DNA of 64,000 nucleotides. It comes from Acidobacteriota bacterium. GTDB taxonomy: Bacteria; Acidobacteriota; Holophagae; Acanthopleuribacterales; Acanthopleuribacteraceae. Below the pieces are notes generated by a model, which saw nothing but the letters and a program-made list of their open reading frames with translations, was not told where the DNA came from and did not search any database. Both the position numbers and the translations under genes were made by a program. This document shows positions 9,521 to 16,835 of the stretch, piece after piece. The stretch covers positions 1 to 64,000 of the forward strand of contig JASJCB010000040.1 in assembly GCA_030066195.1 (NCBI GenBank). The letters run 5' to 3'. Numbering within the stretch: position 1 is the stretch's first letter; the number at the start of each line of letters is the position of its first letter.

Positions 9521-10752
9521 ACCGACCGCTCCAGTGATGAGATAGAGTCAAGAAACCTATTATAACCGTCCGCTCGCCGAAGCGCGCCGCAAGAGTAGCG
9601 TGAGAAAGCCCGGGCACGAAGCGATCCAAAGCAGGGACCGGGACGATCGAGGTTCTCAACAAGTGCTTATCGGCACATCTCCGGCGCAAGATAGTTCCTC
9701 GCCCCGGTGCGGGTGGAAAAATCGAGGCCTGCCGGAAAAGATGCGCATCGCCCCCATGTTGGGTTTTGGGTTTTGGTTGTCGATATAGCTGGGAAGAGCC
9801 TTATTTCCGGTTGTCATTGGTTGTTCCGGTAAACCGAGAGCCAAAGAATCGGTCCTGATTCCTCGATTCCAAAAGTCACTCTCCCGGGAATCAGTGCTGA
9901 TTCCTCGATTCCAAAAGTCACTCTCCCGGGAATCAGTGCTGATTCCTCGATTCCAAAAGTCACTCCCCTAAAAATCAGTCCTGATTCTTTGCGCCCCGAA
10001 AAGTAATGTGAAAGGAATCAGTAGTCGTAGTCATCCCGGCTCGCTCCAGCCGTGTGAAACCCCATAAAGCGGTCTTCGGCCTTACGACCTTTGGCGCCAA
10101 GCGAAACGAACAGACCCGGGTAATTGGTACCGGTAACCTTCCACGACATTGAGAACTTGGAAGCGATTTCGTTTGCCACGCAAGGTAATCACCAGAAACC
10201 TCCAGTCGGAGGAACCTAAGTCTCCCCTTGATCTGAAGAGAAATCACCCAAGCGGCGACAGCCTTGCAGTGAAGCCAACCGGCAGGAACGTGGTCGCGCA
10301 TGATCGGAAGGACCAAGGAGGAGGGCGACGGTGTGGAGGAATGAAAGACTGAAGGGCCTTGATAAAGGACGGAAATCAAATTTTGGGGAGGGTATTCTGA
10401 ACATAGATAGATTACAAACAGGAAATATCGCCTTTGCCTGATGGGCTCCCGGTGTCAACCAAACGAACCTTTGCCACACACGTCGGTACGACTGTTGCCA
10501 CCTAAAAGCTGAGCGATTGCCCCATCAAACTGAGCTATCCGCTGCCTGATACAGGCAAGCATGCCGATTTTGCCTGACGAATAGCTCGCTCGTTTCGCCT
10601 AATGCATCTCTGACGCTTTTCCCATTCTTTGGGTATTTCACGATCCCCATGGCTCTTTGCCCGATGGATCGATACCGGCAACATTGCCTGACGCCGGCTT
10701 GATTGGCCATAGGCTTCACCAAAGATGCCCGACAAACGGTCGTTCCCGATGC
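9521..10752. other. 1.2-kb stretch without recognisable genes
   Basis: Apart from the 42-bp tandem repeats at 9856-9981 nothing here looks coding. Short open frames on both strands have no ribosome sites, no recognisable motifs and odd composition. The part next to vapC (10500-10750) could be a decayed gene or the remnant of an insertion, but I cannot name a parent family. Confidence 0.5.
9856..9981. repeat. Tandem repeat, three copies of a 42-bp unit
   Basis: Three head-to-tail units start at 9856, 9898 and 9940, each opening TGATTCCTCGATTCCAAAAG. The first two are almost identical; the third diverges in its second half and a partial fourth starts at 9982. The unit carries CCCGGGA and is non-coding, so this is a minisatellite-type locus. 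Confidence 0.85.
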
Positions 10753-11178
10753 TCAGTTGTTGCCTCTCCAATTCCCCAAATCCAATGGGTAGCCAATATC
10801 AATAATGCGCTGGAAATGAGCGGTATTGCCGGAAATCAAGGTTAAGTTGCCGGCAATGGCAATTCCTGCAATCATGGGGTCAGCTCTCCCGATCGGCTGA
10901 CCTGTTCGCTCCAAATCCGCATAGATCCTGCCGGCGAGAATACCACTTTCTCGATCCAAAGGGATGATCTCAAGTGAATCAAGATTAGCAAGAACTATCT
11001 GAAGCCGATCTTCCCGCCGCATCTTATGAAACCCTTTGACGATTTCCATGACAGTTATTGTAGAAATAGAATATCGATTAAAAATCGAGTGATAAGCTTT
11101 CGCGGCAGCAGCAACCCGCTGATCTTTTGCCTTAAGGATCTCGGAAAAGATATCGGTGTCAAGGAGTGCCTTCTTCAT
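10753..11178 (-). CDS. vapC: PIN-domain toxin, VapC type
   Basis: Probably a Mg-dependent ribonuclease that stops translation when free of its antitoxin. The 141-aa length is typical. Acidic residues of the PIN active site are visible: Asp7 in LLDTDIFSE, Glu45 in TVMEIVKG and Asp100 in GRADPMIAG, with the usual late GN-x-x-HF segment after them. The gene starts four bases after the vapB stop, so the pair is one operon with translational coupling. The RNA target cannot be predicted from sequence. Confidence 0.92.
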   Translation of the reverse strand: MKKALLDTDIFSEILKAKDQRVAAAAKAYHSIFNRYSISTITVMEIVKGFHKMRREDRLQIVLANLDSLEIIPLDRESGILAGRIYADLERTGQPIGRADPMIAGIAIAGNLTLISGNTAHFQRIIDIGYPLDLGNWRGNN

Positions 11179-11182
11179 GGGG

Positions 11183-11413
11183 CTACCTTAGTGTATCCCT
11201 TTCACGGGCATCGAAGGCTTCAGAGACGACTTGATCGACAAGCTCGGGCTCATCACCAAACATACCATGGAACGGGTCGGCAGTTTCTTGGGATTGGGCC
11301 AGTTTGACAACAATGTTAACGATCATCGTCTCCAGGTCGGCATCTTGCCGCGAGGCAGCCAGCCGAGCTCGATTGAGGGTTTCCTCATCGAGAGGGAGTT
11401 GGATGGTGGTCAT
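11183..11413 (-). CDS. vapB: Antitoxin, VapB type
   Basis: A 76-aa partner of the PIN toxin. The N-terminus (MTTIQLPLDEETLNRARLAA) has the strand-helix pattern of a ribbon-helix-helix DNA-binding fold, used by such antitoxins to autoregulate the operon. The acidic C-terminal part (about 47-76) would bind and block VapC. GGGAGG lies upstream of the ATG at slightly long spacing. Gene order antitoxin-toxin is the usual one. Confidence 0.88.
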   Translation of the reverse strand: MTTIQLPLDEETLNRARLAASRQDADLETMIVNIVVKLAQSQETADPFHGMFGDEPELVDQVVSEAFDARERDTLR

Positions 11414-11688
11414 AGTAAGGCACCTCCCGGGTCAATCTCTGACACTCCTTCAGTCTATCACATCGAGAGCGTGCCAATGACCGATGAACTCGAGTAAATC
11501 CCCTTGCAGGGACGTTCCGGTCTGGACTGAGAAATAGATGTTCATTCCGCAGTTTTACATGTGCTGCCGGCTAAACAGTCATTATTTGACGCCTGGTCGA
11601 GACAAGCCGGCACGGCCGGCAGTTCGCCGAAGTCGAGAAACCTGGTTGCGTTCGCTCGTGTAGGCCCGTGCAGTCTATCCGGGGCAGC

Positions 11689-11716
11689 TTGCACTGGGTT
11701 GCCGATCGGGTATAAT
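11689..11716 (+). promoter_or_regulatory. Sigma-70-type promoter for the YjjX-type gene
   Basis: TTGCAC at 11689-11694 and a perfect TATAAT at 11711-11716 with 16 bp between them. Transcription would start near 11723, giving a 5' leader of about 37 bases. The remainder of the 346-bp gap (11414-11759) shows no gene. Confidence 0.7.
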
Positions 11717-11759
11717 GTCCTGGTTTTGAAAAGCGGTCGCGCGCCGTCGGAGGGTAGCG

Positions 11760-12296
11760 ATGGAAAAGGTGGTGGTTGCCTCGGGGAATCCGGTCAAGTT
11801 GCGGGCGGTACAGGACGGCTTTCTCGCCATGTTTCCCGAGCGGAATTTTCAGTGGGAAACGGTCTCGGTTCCCTCGGGCGTGGCCGATCAACCCTTAAGC
11901 GACGGTGAAACCCTGCGCGGCGCCATGAATCGGGTAGCCGGCGCAAGGGAGAAACTGCCCGACGCCCGTTTCTGGGTGGGCCTGGAAGGCGGCATGCAGA
12001 ACCGCGAGGGCAAGTTGGAAGCCTTTGCCTGGATCGTGGTGCAAAGCGCCGACCGCACCGGGCGCAGTCGCACCGGCAGCTTTTTCATTCCCGATGAAAT
12101 TGCCGACCTGGTGCAGGGCGGCATGGAATTGGGCCGGGCCAACGACCGGGTCTTCAGCCGCATCGACAGTAAACGCAAGGAAGGCGCCACCGGCATTCTT
12201 ACCGGCGGCGTGATCGAGCGGGCCACGTTTTACAGTCCCTCGGTGATTCTTGCGTTGATTCCCTTCAAGAATCCGACCTTGTATCCGGTCGGTTAG
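11760..12296 (+). CDS. yjjX: Inosine/xanthosine triphosphatase, YjjX/DUF84 family
   Basis: A house-cleaning enzyme that hydrolyses non-canonical purine nucleotides (ITP/XTP) so they are not built into nucleic acid. The 178-aa length and order of motifs fit the family: VVASGNPVKLRAVQDGF at the N-terminus (the SxNPxK substrate loop), SGVADQPLSDGETLRGAMNR, and WVGLEGGM. GGAGGG lies just before the ATG and a consensus promoter lies 44 bp upstream. It converges with the polyferredoxin gene, the stop codons being only eight bases apart. Confidence 0.92.
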   Translation: MEKVVVASGNPVKLRAVQDGFLAMFPERNFQWETVSVPSGVADQPLSDGETLRGAMNRVAGAREKLPDARFWVGLEGGMQNREGKLEAFAWIVVQSADRTGRSRTGSFFIPDEIADLVQGGMELGRANDRVFSRIDSKRKEGATGILTGGVIERATFYSPSVILALIPFKNPTLYPVG

Positions 12297-12304
12297 TTTT
12301 CAGT

Positions 12305-13648
12305 TTAGACCGCGAAGCGGCCTTTCACGGGGCCGTTCTCCAGGTTCAGCACGCCGCGCGGGCATACCGCGGAGCAGACGCCGCAGCCCACACAGGAGGC
12401 GCGGACGATGTTTTCACCGCGTTGGGCATAATAGCGTACGTCGATGCCCATCTCGCAATAGGTGGAGCAGTTGCCGCAGGAAATGCATTGCCCGCCGTTG
12501 GTGGTAATGCGGAAACGCGAGAAGTAGCGTTGGATGATGCCCAGGACGGCGGCCATGGGGCAACCGAAGCGGCACCAGACGCGGCTGCCCATGATGGGAT
12601 AGAAGCCCACGCCGATCACGCCCGCGAACACGCTCATGATCAGGAAACCGTACCATTTCTTGAGCGTGTTCCCCAAGTCGCCCAGGATGTTGAACTGGTA
12701 GTGCAGGAACAGGGTGCCGGTCGTCACCACCACCAGAACCAGCACCAGGTGGATCATCCAGCGCTCGATCTTCCAGGCGCGCAGGGATTTGTCCGAGTTC
12801 TGCCGCCAGGGGTCGCCCAGGGTTTCGGCCAGTCCGCCGCAACCGCAGACCCAGGAACAGTACCAGCGTTTGCCGTAGAAGTAGGTGAGCACGGGCGTAA
12901 CCAGGATGATGGAAGCCACCGCCCAAACCACCGCGCTACGGCCGATGAAACCGGCGTTCTTCCACAGGTTGTCAAGGTTCCAGGGTTCGAAGCCGTAGAA
13001 GTTCAGCGGCCAGATGTTGGCCCAGGCGAACCAGCCCCTGCCCTCGTTCAGGCGCATCAGGATGTCGGGGATCAGAAAAGCCAGGAAGAGTTGCGCCGCC
13101 ATGACGGAAATGGTTCGCAGGATCTGGTAGCGGCTGTGACGGTATTTCATAATGGCGCGCACGCCCATCACCAAAATGGAGAGGGTGTACAGGAAGCCGT
13201 AGAAGAACCATTGGCTGTGGCCCGTAATCTCGCCCGCCTCATTGCGGGAGACGCCGGGCTGACCCGAGACGGCGATCTTCAGCGGATCGACCATTTCGAT
13301 CAGGCGGGACACATAGCTCGGGTAGAAGTAGACGATTACGTAGAAGCCGGTGATGAAGACGCCCAGGAACCAGCCCCATGCGCCGCGCGACAGGGCGCCG
13401 CTGTGCATGATGCCGTTGTTCTTGATGCCCGGCGGTCCGTCGTGTCTCAGGTCGAATATGTAAACCAGGGACGAGACAATCGCCAGGATGAGTCCGGCCC
13501 ATCCCACGTTGTAGGGCGCCCCGGTTTGAACGGCGGCGAGTAGGAGAACGCCTAACGCGAACCCGACCAGGCAGGCTTTTCTCAATGGTCTCAATGTGTA
13601 TGGATTTACCTCGGGAACCAGCTGCAAACTGGCATCGGCTTGTGCCAT
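12305..13648 (-). CDS. Membrane polyferredoxin (NapH/NosR-like 4Fe-4S protein)
   Basis: An inner-membrane electron carrier, 447 aa. There are about five to seven hydrophobic segments. Two CxxxCP-like motifs of the NapH/NosR/CcoG type are seen (WCSWVCGCGG and WCRFGCPMAA). Near the C-terminus two 4Fe-4S motifs follow: CISCGNCSTYC and CVGCGVCSAVCP. AGGAG precedes the ATG. The gene begins 18 bp after the FAD oxidoreductase gene, so the two form an operon that would pass electrons between NAD(P)H and the membrane. The terminal acceptor is unknown; no nitrate, nitrite or N2O reductase is nearby. Confidence 0.85.
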   Translation of the reverse strand: MAQADASLQLVPEVNPYTLRPLRKACLVGFALGVLLLAAVQTGAPYNVGWAGLILAIVSSLVYIFDLRHDGPPGIKNNGIMHSGALSRGAWGWFLGVFITGFYVIVYFYPSYVSRLIEMVDPLKIAVSGQPGVSRNEAGEITGHSQWFFYGFLYTLSILVMGVRAIMKYRHSRYQILRTISVMAAQLFLAFLIPDILMRLNEGRGWFAWANIWPLNFYGFEPWNLDNLWKNAGFIGRSAVVWAVASIILVTPVLTYFYGKRWYCSWVCGCGGLAETLGDPWRQNSDKSLRAWKIERWMIHLVLVLVVVTTGTLFLHYQFNILGDLGNTLKKWYGFLIMSVFAGVIGVGFYPIMGSRVWCRFGCPMAAVLGIIQRYFSRFRITTNGGQCISCGNCSTYCEMGIDVRYYAQRGENIVRASCVGCGVCSAVCPRGVLNLENGPVKGRFAV

Positions 13649-13666
13649 CTCGAATGCTCCTCTCTC

Positions 13667-14995
13667 TTAAAAGATGCCCAATAATTTTTTCTTTTTGGCT
13701 AAGGTAACTTTGGGACCGATGTTCATTTGATTGTATTTGTCGACCATGTCGGCCTCGAAATGCTTGAAGAATTCCGGGTCGAAATTGGCCTCGCTCAGGT
13801 GGGTCAATACATATTCCAAGGGCCGGTTGTCGGCCAGCCAGCGCTCGAAGACCTGGTGGCGGTAGCGGATGCCGAAGGCGTTCATGCCGATCAGGCAGCG
13901 GTCTTCTTGATTGAAGACGAAGCGCATGCACTTGTCGCCCGCCTCGTTTTCCCAGTACATGGAGGTCTCGCCCTCGCGGTCCTCGGGCCAAACCACGCCG
14001 TAGGTATGGTATTCGATATCGTAGAACTTGGCCGAGTTGAACCAGATGCCGCGATCGTAGCGCGTGCGCTCGCCGCAAATGGTGCGGGCCAGTGCCTCGC
14101 CCTGCATGCGCCCGGTGTACCAAAGCTGCTCCACGCGGCCGCGCTCGTCGGGATTGGTGCGGATTTCGGCGCAATCGCCCGCCGAGTAGACATCGGGCAC
14201 ATTGGTTTCCAGGTACTCGTTGACGATAACGCCGCGTCCGGTTTCCACCGCCGAATTTTTGACCAGGTCTAAATTGGGATGCACACCGGCGGTCAGGCCC
14301 ACGAACTGACAAGCCAGTTCCTCGCCCTGGTCGGTGACCACGCCGCGACAGCGGCCGTTGCCGTCGTCGATGACATGGTCCAACTGGGTGTTGCATTTCA
14401 GTTCCACGCCGTGCCCGTTCAGGTGACGGCCGATAAGGGCTCCTTCCTCGGGTCGCATGATGTTGCCCCAAAAGTGGGGCTCGCGAATGAGGAAGGTGGT
14501 GTGGATGCCGCGTGAGTGAAACATTTCCGACATCTCCACACCGATCAGGCCGCCGCCGATGATGACGGCGTGGTTCACATCCCTGGAATTCTTTTCCATC
14601 AGTTCCAGGTCTTGCAGGCTGTACAAGCCCTGGACCCCGTCCAGGTCCTGGCCCGGCCAGCCGAACTTGTTGGATTTGCTGCCGGTTGCAATGACCAACT
14701 TGTCGTAGTCGACGGCGGGCCCGTTTCGCAAGGTCAGCCGCTTGGATTCGGTGTCGATCTCGGTAACGTAATCGTGGATCAGATCGATGCGGTTCTTTTC
14801 CCAGAACCAGTCTTCGTAAGGCTTGGTATGTTCGTATTTCATATGGCCCATGTAGATGTACATGAGGGCGGTACGCGAGAAGAAGTGGCGGGATTCGGCC
14901 GAAATGACGGTAATGCGCTTGTCGCTTAACTTGCGGACATAACGCGCTACCGTGATCCCACTGATCCCGTTGCCGATAATAGCGACATGCTCCAT
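13667..14995 (-). CDS. NAD(P)/FAD-dependent pyridine nucleotide-disulfide-type oxidoreductase
   Basis: A 442-aa flavoprotein of the NirB/rubredoxin-reductase group. The FAD dinucleotide motif is at the start (VAIIGNGISG), the NAD(P) motif is VIIGGGLIGVEM near residue 145, and the second FAD motif is VYSAGDCAEI near 270. The last 130 residues are an extension with many aromatic residues that I do not recognise. The ribosome site is weak. Operon partner: the polyferredoxin immediately downstream. The pair probably reduces, or is reduced by, a membrane electron chain; the actual substrate is unknown. Confidence 0.85.
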   Translation of the reverse strand: MEHVAIIGNGISGITVARYVRKLSDKRITVISAESRHFFSRTALMYIYMGHMKYEHTKPYEDWFWEKNRIDLIHDYVTEIDTESKRLTLRNGPAVDYDKLVIATGSKSNKFGWPGQDLDGVQGLYSLQDLELMEKNSRDVNHAVIIGGGLIGVEMSEMFHSRGIHTTFLIREPHFWGNIMRPEEGALIGRHLNGHGVELKCNTQLDHVIDDGNGRCRGVVTDQGEELACQFVGLTAGVHPNLDLVKNSAVETGRGVIVNEYLETNVPDVYSAGDCAEIRTNPDERGRVEQLWYTGRMQGEALARTICGERTRYDRGIWFNSAKFYDIEYHTYGVVWPEDREGETSMYWENEAGDKCMRFVFNQEDRCLIGMNAFGIRYRHQVFERWLADNRPLEYVLTHLSEANFDPEFFKHFEADMVDKYNQMNIGPKVTLAKKKKLLGIF

Positions 14996-15059
14996 GGAAA
15001 AGGTACCCCGGTTGTAGCGTTGGATTTGAATGCCAGGACGTATTTGCTTAAAATCAAGC

Positions 15060-15077
15060 TATAATAGGGCTATTATA
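15060..15077. promoter_or_regulatory. Palindrome with back-to-back -10 boxes between divergent genes
   Basis: TATAATAG-GG-CTATTATA is a perfect 8-bp inverted repeat. It reads TATAAT on both strands and lies between the minus-strand oxidoreductase operon and the plus-strand cheR gene. It may be overlapping -10 elements or an operator. No good -35 boxes were found at 16-18 bp on either side, so promoter function is uncertain. Confidence 0.4.
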
Positions 15078-15171
15078 CCTGTCTGATCCAAATGCACGGA
15101 CAGTTCCTCGCAATTCGCTTTAGGAAACACGGCTTTCTGAATTCTCATTCCAATCATCTAAGGCCAAGGTG

Positions 15172-16047
15172 ATGCCACTCACCCCTGAACAGTTCAAACT
15201 CTGGCAAGCGTTACTCAAGGACATGGCCGGCATTCACCTCGATGAGCAGAAGTCCTACCTCCTGGCAACTCGTTTATCGCCACTGCTCAACGCCTACGGT
15301 TTCGATGACCTGATGGATCTCTACGCCCAGGCTCAGGACGACTGGAACGGCGCCTTGCCCGCTGAAATCGTCCAGGTCATGACCACCCATGAAACCAACT
15401 TCTTTCGTCATCCGCCCGCCTACGAATTTTTTGCGGACCTGCTGCGCGCCCAATTTGAAACACAAACCCGGGATCGCCCCCTACAAGTCCTCAGCGCCGG
15501 ATGTTCCACCGGTGAGGAGCCATGGTCCCTGGCCATGACGGCAGCGGATGTTTTAGGCGAACGCGCCGAGCGCCTGGTGCGCATCCACGCCTGGGATATC
15601 GCACCCGCTTCCCTGGCCATGGCGCGAGAGGGCGTCTACCGCGACCTGGGGAAAAAAGTGGACCCGGCCTTCATCGACCGCTATTTCCAACCCCACGAGG
15701 GCGGCCGCCGCATACGGGACAACTTGCGACAGTTGGTGCGTTTCGAGGTGCGCAACCTGCTGAACCCGGGCACGCTGCCGGCCCGTTTCGACATCGTATT
15801 CTGTAAGAACGTGGCCATTTACTTCGACCCGCCCACCCGCGCCGCCTTTTTCGAGGAGGTGTTGTCCTGGATGAGTCCGCAAGGGTACCTGTTCATCGGC
15901 TCGGGAGAATCGCTGGTAGGCGTCACACGAGCCTTCCGTCGGGAACGGCATGGAGAGGTAACGGTCTACCGGCCGGAAATCGAGCCGGTGGCGCGGACGA
16001 TGGAGTATTCCCGGGAGCGCCGGAGAAGCGAACATTCAACGAAGTAG
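15172..16047 (+). CDS. cheR: CheR-type protein-glutamate methyltransferase
   Basis: Methylates glutamates of chemoreceptors using S-adenosylmethionine, in the adaptation branch of chemotaxis-like signalling. A 291-aa protein with the CheR N-terminal helical domain and the C-terminal methyltransferase domain: TNFFRHPPAYEFF, SAM motif VLSAGCSTGEEPWSL, then FDIVFCKNVAIYFD and GYLFIGSGESL. A GTG directly before the ATG is an alternative start; AAGG lies eight bases before the ATG. No receptor, CheB or kinase is nearby, so this is an orphan. The last 15 codons overlap one copy of a 17-bp direct repeat that recurs 60 bp later, so the C-terminal tail may have been rewritten by that repeat. Confidence 0.92.
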   Translation: MPLTPEQFKLWQALLKDMAGIHLDEQKSYLLATRLSPLLNAYGFDDLMDLYAQAQDDWNGALPAEIVQVMTTHETNFFRHPPAYEFFADLLRAQFETQTRDRPLQVLSAGCSTGEEPWSLAMTAADVLGERAERLVRIHAWDIAPASLAMAREGVYRDLGKKVDPAFIDRYFQPHEGGRRIRDNLRQLVRFEVRNLLNPGTLPARFDIVFCKNVAIYFDPPTRAAFFEEVLSWMSPQGYLFIGSGESLVGVTRAFRRERHGEVTVYRPEIEPVARTMEYSRERRRSEHSTK

Positions 16048-16113
16048 TTAAACCAAACAATGAGGTATTCCCGGGAGCGCCCGCGTCTCGCGGGCATTTC
16101 GCCATGGCGAAAT
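16005..16113. repeat. Direct repeat and hairpin-rich intergenic element after cheR
   Basis: The 17-mer GTATTCCCGGGAGCGCC occurs at 16005-16021 (inside the end of cheR) and again at 16065-16081, exactly 60 bp apart. The second copy runs into the hairpin GCCCGCG-TCT-CGCGGGC (16079-16095) and then the perfect 18-bp palindrome ATTTCGCCATGGCGAAAT (16096-16113). It looks like a dispersed intergenic repeat and marks the start of the accessory island. Confidence 0.7.
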
Positions 16114-16196
16114 CAGGCGGCTCGTGTTTCCGATCAGCAATCTAAAAGGGTATGCAAGTCATTGTTGAAAAAGCATTTAGACCGGATTCTGCGGAG

Positions 16197-16528
16197 GGTG
16201 GCGGAATGAACACATGGGTCACGTGCCCAGGATGCACGGCATCGACGCCAAACCAGCCATGGCCAAACACGCGGCCATGGCCTCCGGCATGATGGGCCTG
16301 ACAGCGGAGTACCTCCGCACCATGCACGCCATCACCCGCGAAGACCAGGACGCCTTCGACATGTGGAGTCACCAGCGCGCCCTCCAAGCCCGTCTCAACG
16401 GCGGTTTCAAAGACGAAACCGAACCCCTGGCCGGTTACGACAAGGACGGCATGATGACCATGGTGGACTACGACGAGATGGTTCGCCCCGAAACCAATAT
16501 GGAATGTCCGGCGGCCCTGCGCCCATGA
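16197..16528 (+). pseudogene. Relic of acetyl-CoA C-acyltransferase (thiolase)
   Basis: The frame from 16208 reads EHMGHVPRMHGIDAKP, then SGMMGLTAEYLRTMHAI, TREDQDAFDMWSHQRA and DYDEMVRPETNMECPA. This follows the middle of FadA-type thiolases closely (GGxEHMGHVPMxHG, GMMGLTAExLxxxHxIxRExQD, YDExxRPET). About 100 of roughly 390 residues remain. Both the catalytic Cys region upstream and the C-terminal Cys/His part are absent. Just upstream, GGTGGCGGAAT would give GG(G)I in frame only if one base had been lost, so there is also a frameshift. No ribosome site is present. It is a gene fragment left by deletion or recombination at the island edge, not a functional enzyme. Confidence 0.8.
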
Positions 16529-16587
16529 GTGATTGGCTCGCGGCCTTTGTTTTGTTTGACTAAGGGCGATGATCGGCATCAATGTGT

Positions 16588-16633
16588 AGATTCTTTCGAA
16601 AGTGCTCGCTTCACTCAACTTTCGAAAGAATCT
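16588..16633. repeat. 15-bp perfect inverted repeat
   Basis: AGATTCTTTCGAAAG (16588-16602) and CTTTCGAAAGAATCT (16619-16633) are perfect arms around a 16-base loop. Each arm itself contains the palindrome CTTTCGAAAG. It could be a terminator without a T-run, an attachment-like site or the core of a small palindromic element. The surrounding 16529-16835 stretch contains no gene. Confidence 0.75.
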
Positions 16634-16835
16634 GCACATTGGGGCCAGATAGTGCGGCTTTCTGGCGCTACATTTTTGGCAGCGCTAGCAAGCCTCCCAC
16701 TCATTTCAGGTGGTCTTCGAGCGCGCATAATCAACCAATCAAGGTAGACAACAAAGGCCGGAACCACTGGATTGGTCTGGTTACTTCTACTCTACCAGCA
16801 ATGAAAGCCCCTACATCCGAAGAGAGATAATAAAG

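Noticed and set aside
9975..10379. 134-codon minus-strand frame in the gene-poor stretch
   Set aside because: No ribosome site, begins inside the tandem-repeat edge, and its composition is not protein-like.
10535..10771. Basic 78-codon frame downstream of vapC
   Set aside because: Considered as an intron-encoded or toxin gene remnant, but no motif supports either.
16149..16207. Extension of the thiolase relic upstream to the catalytic Cys (KRVCKS)
   Set aside because: The spacing to EHMGH is about nine codons too short and the residues between do not match, so the likeness is probably chance.
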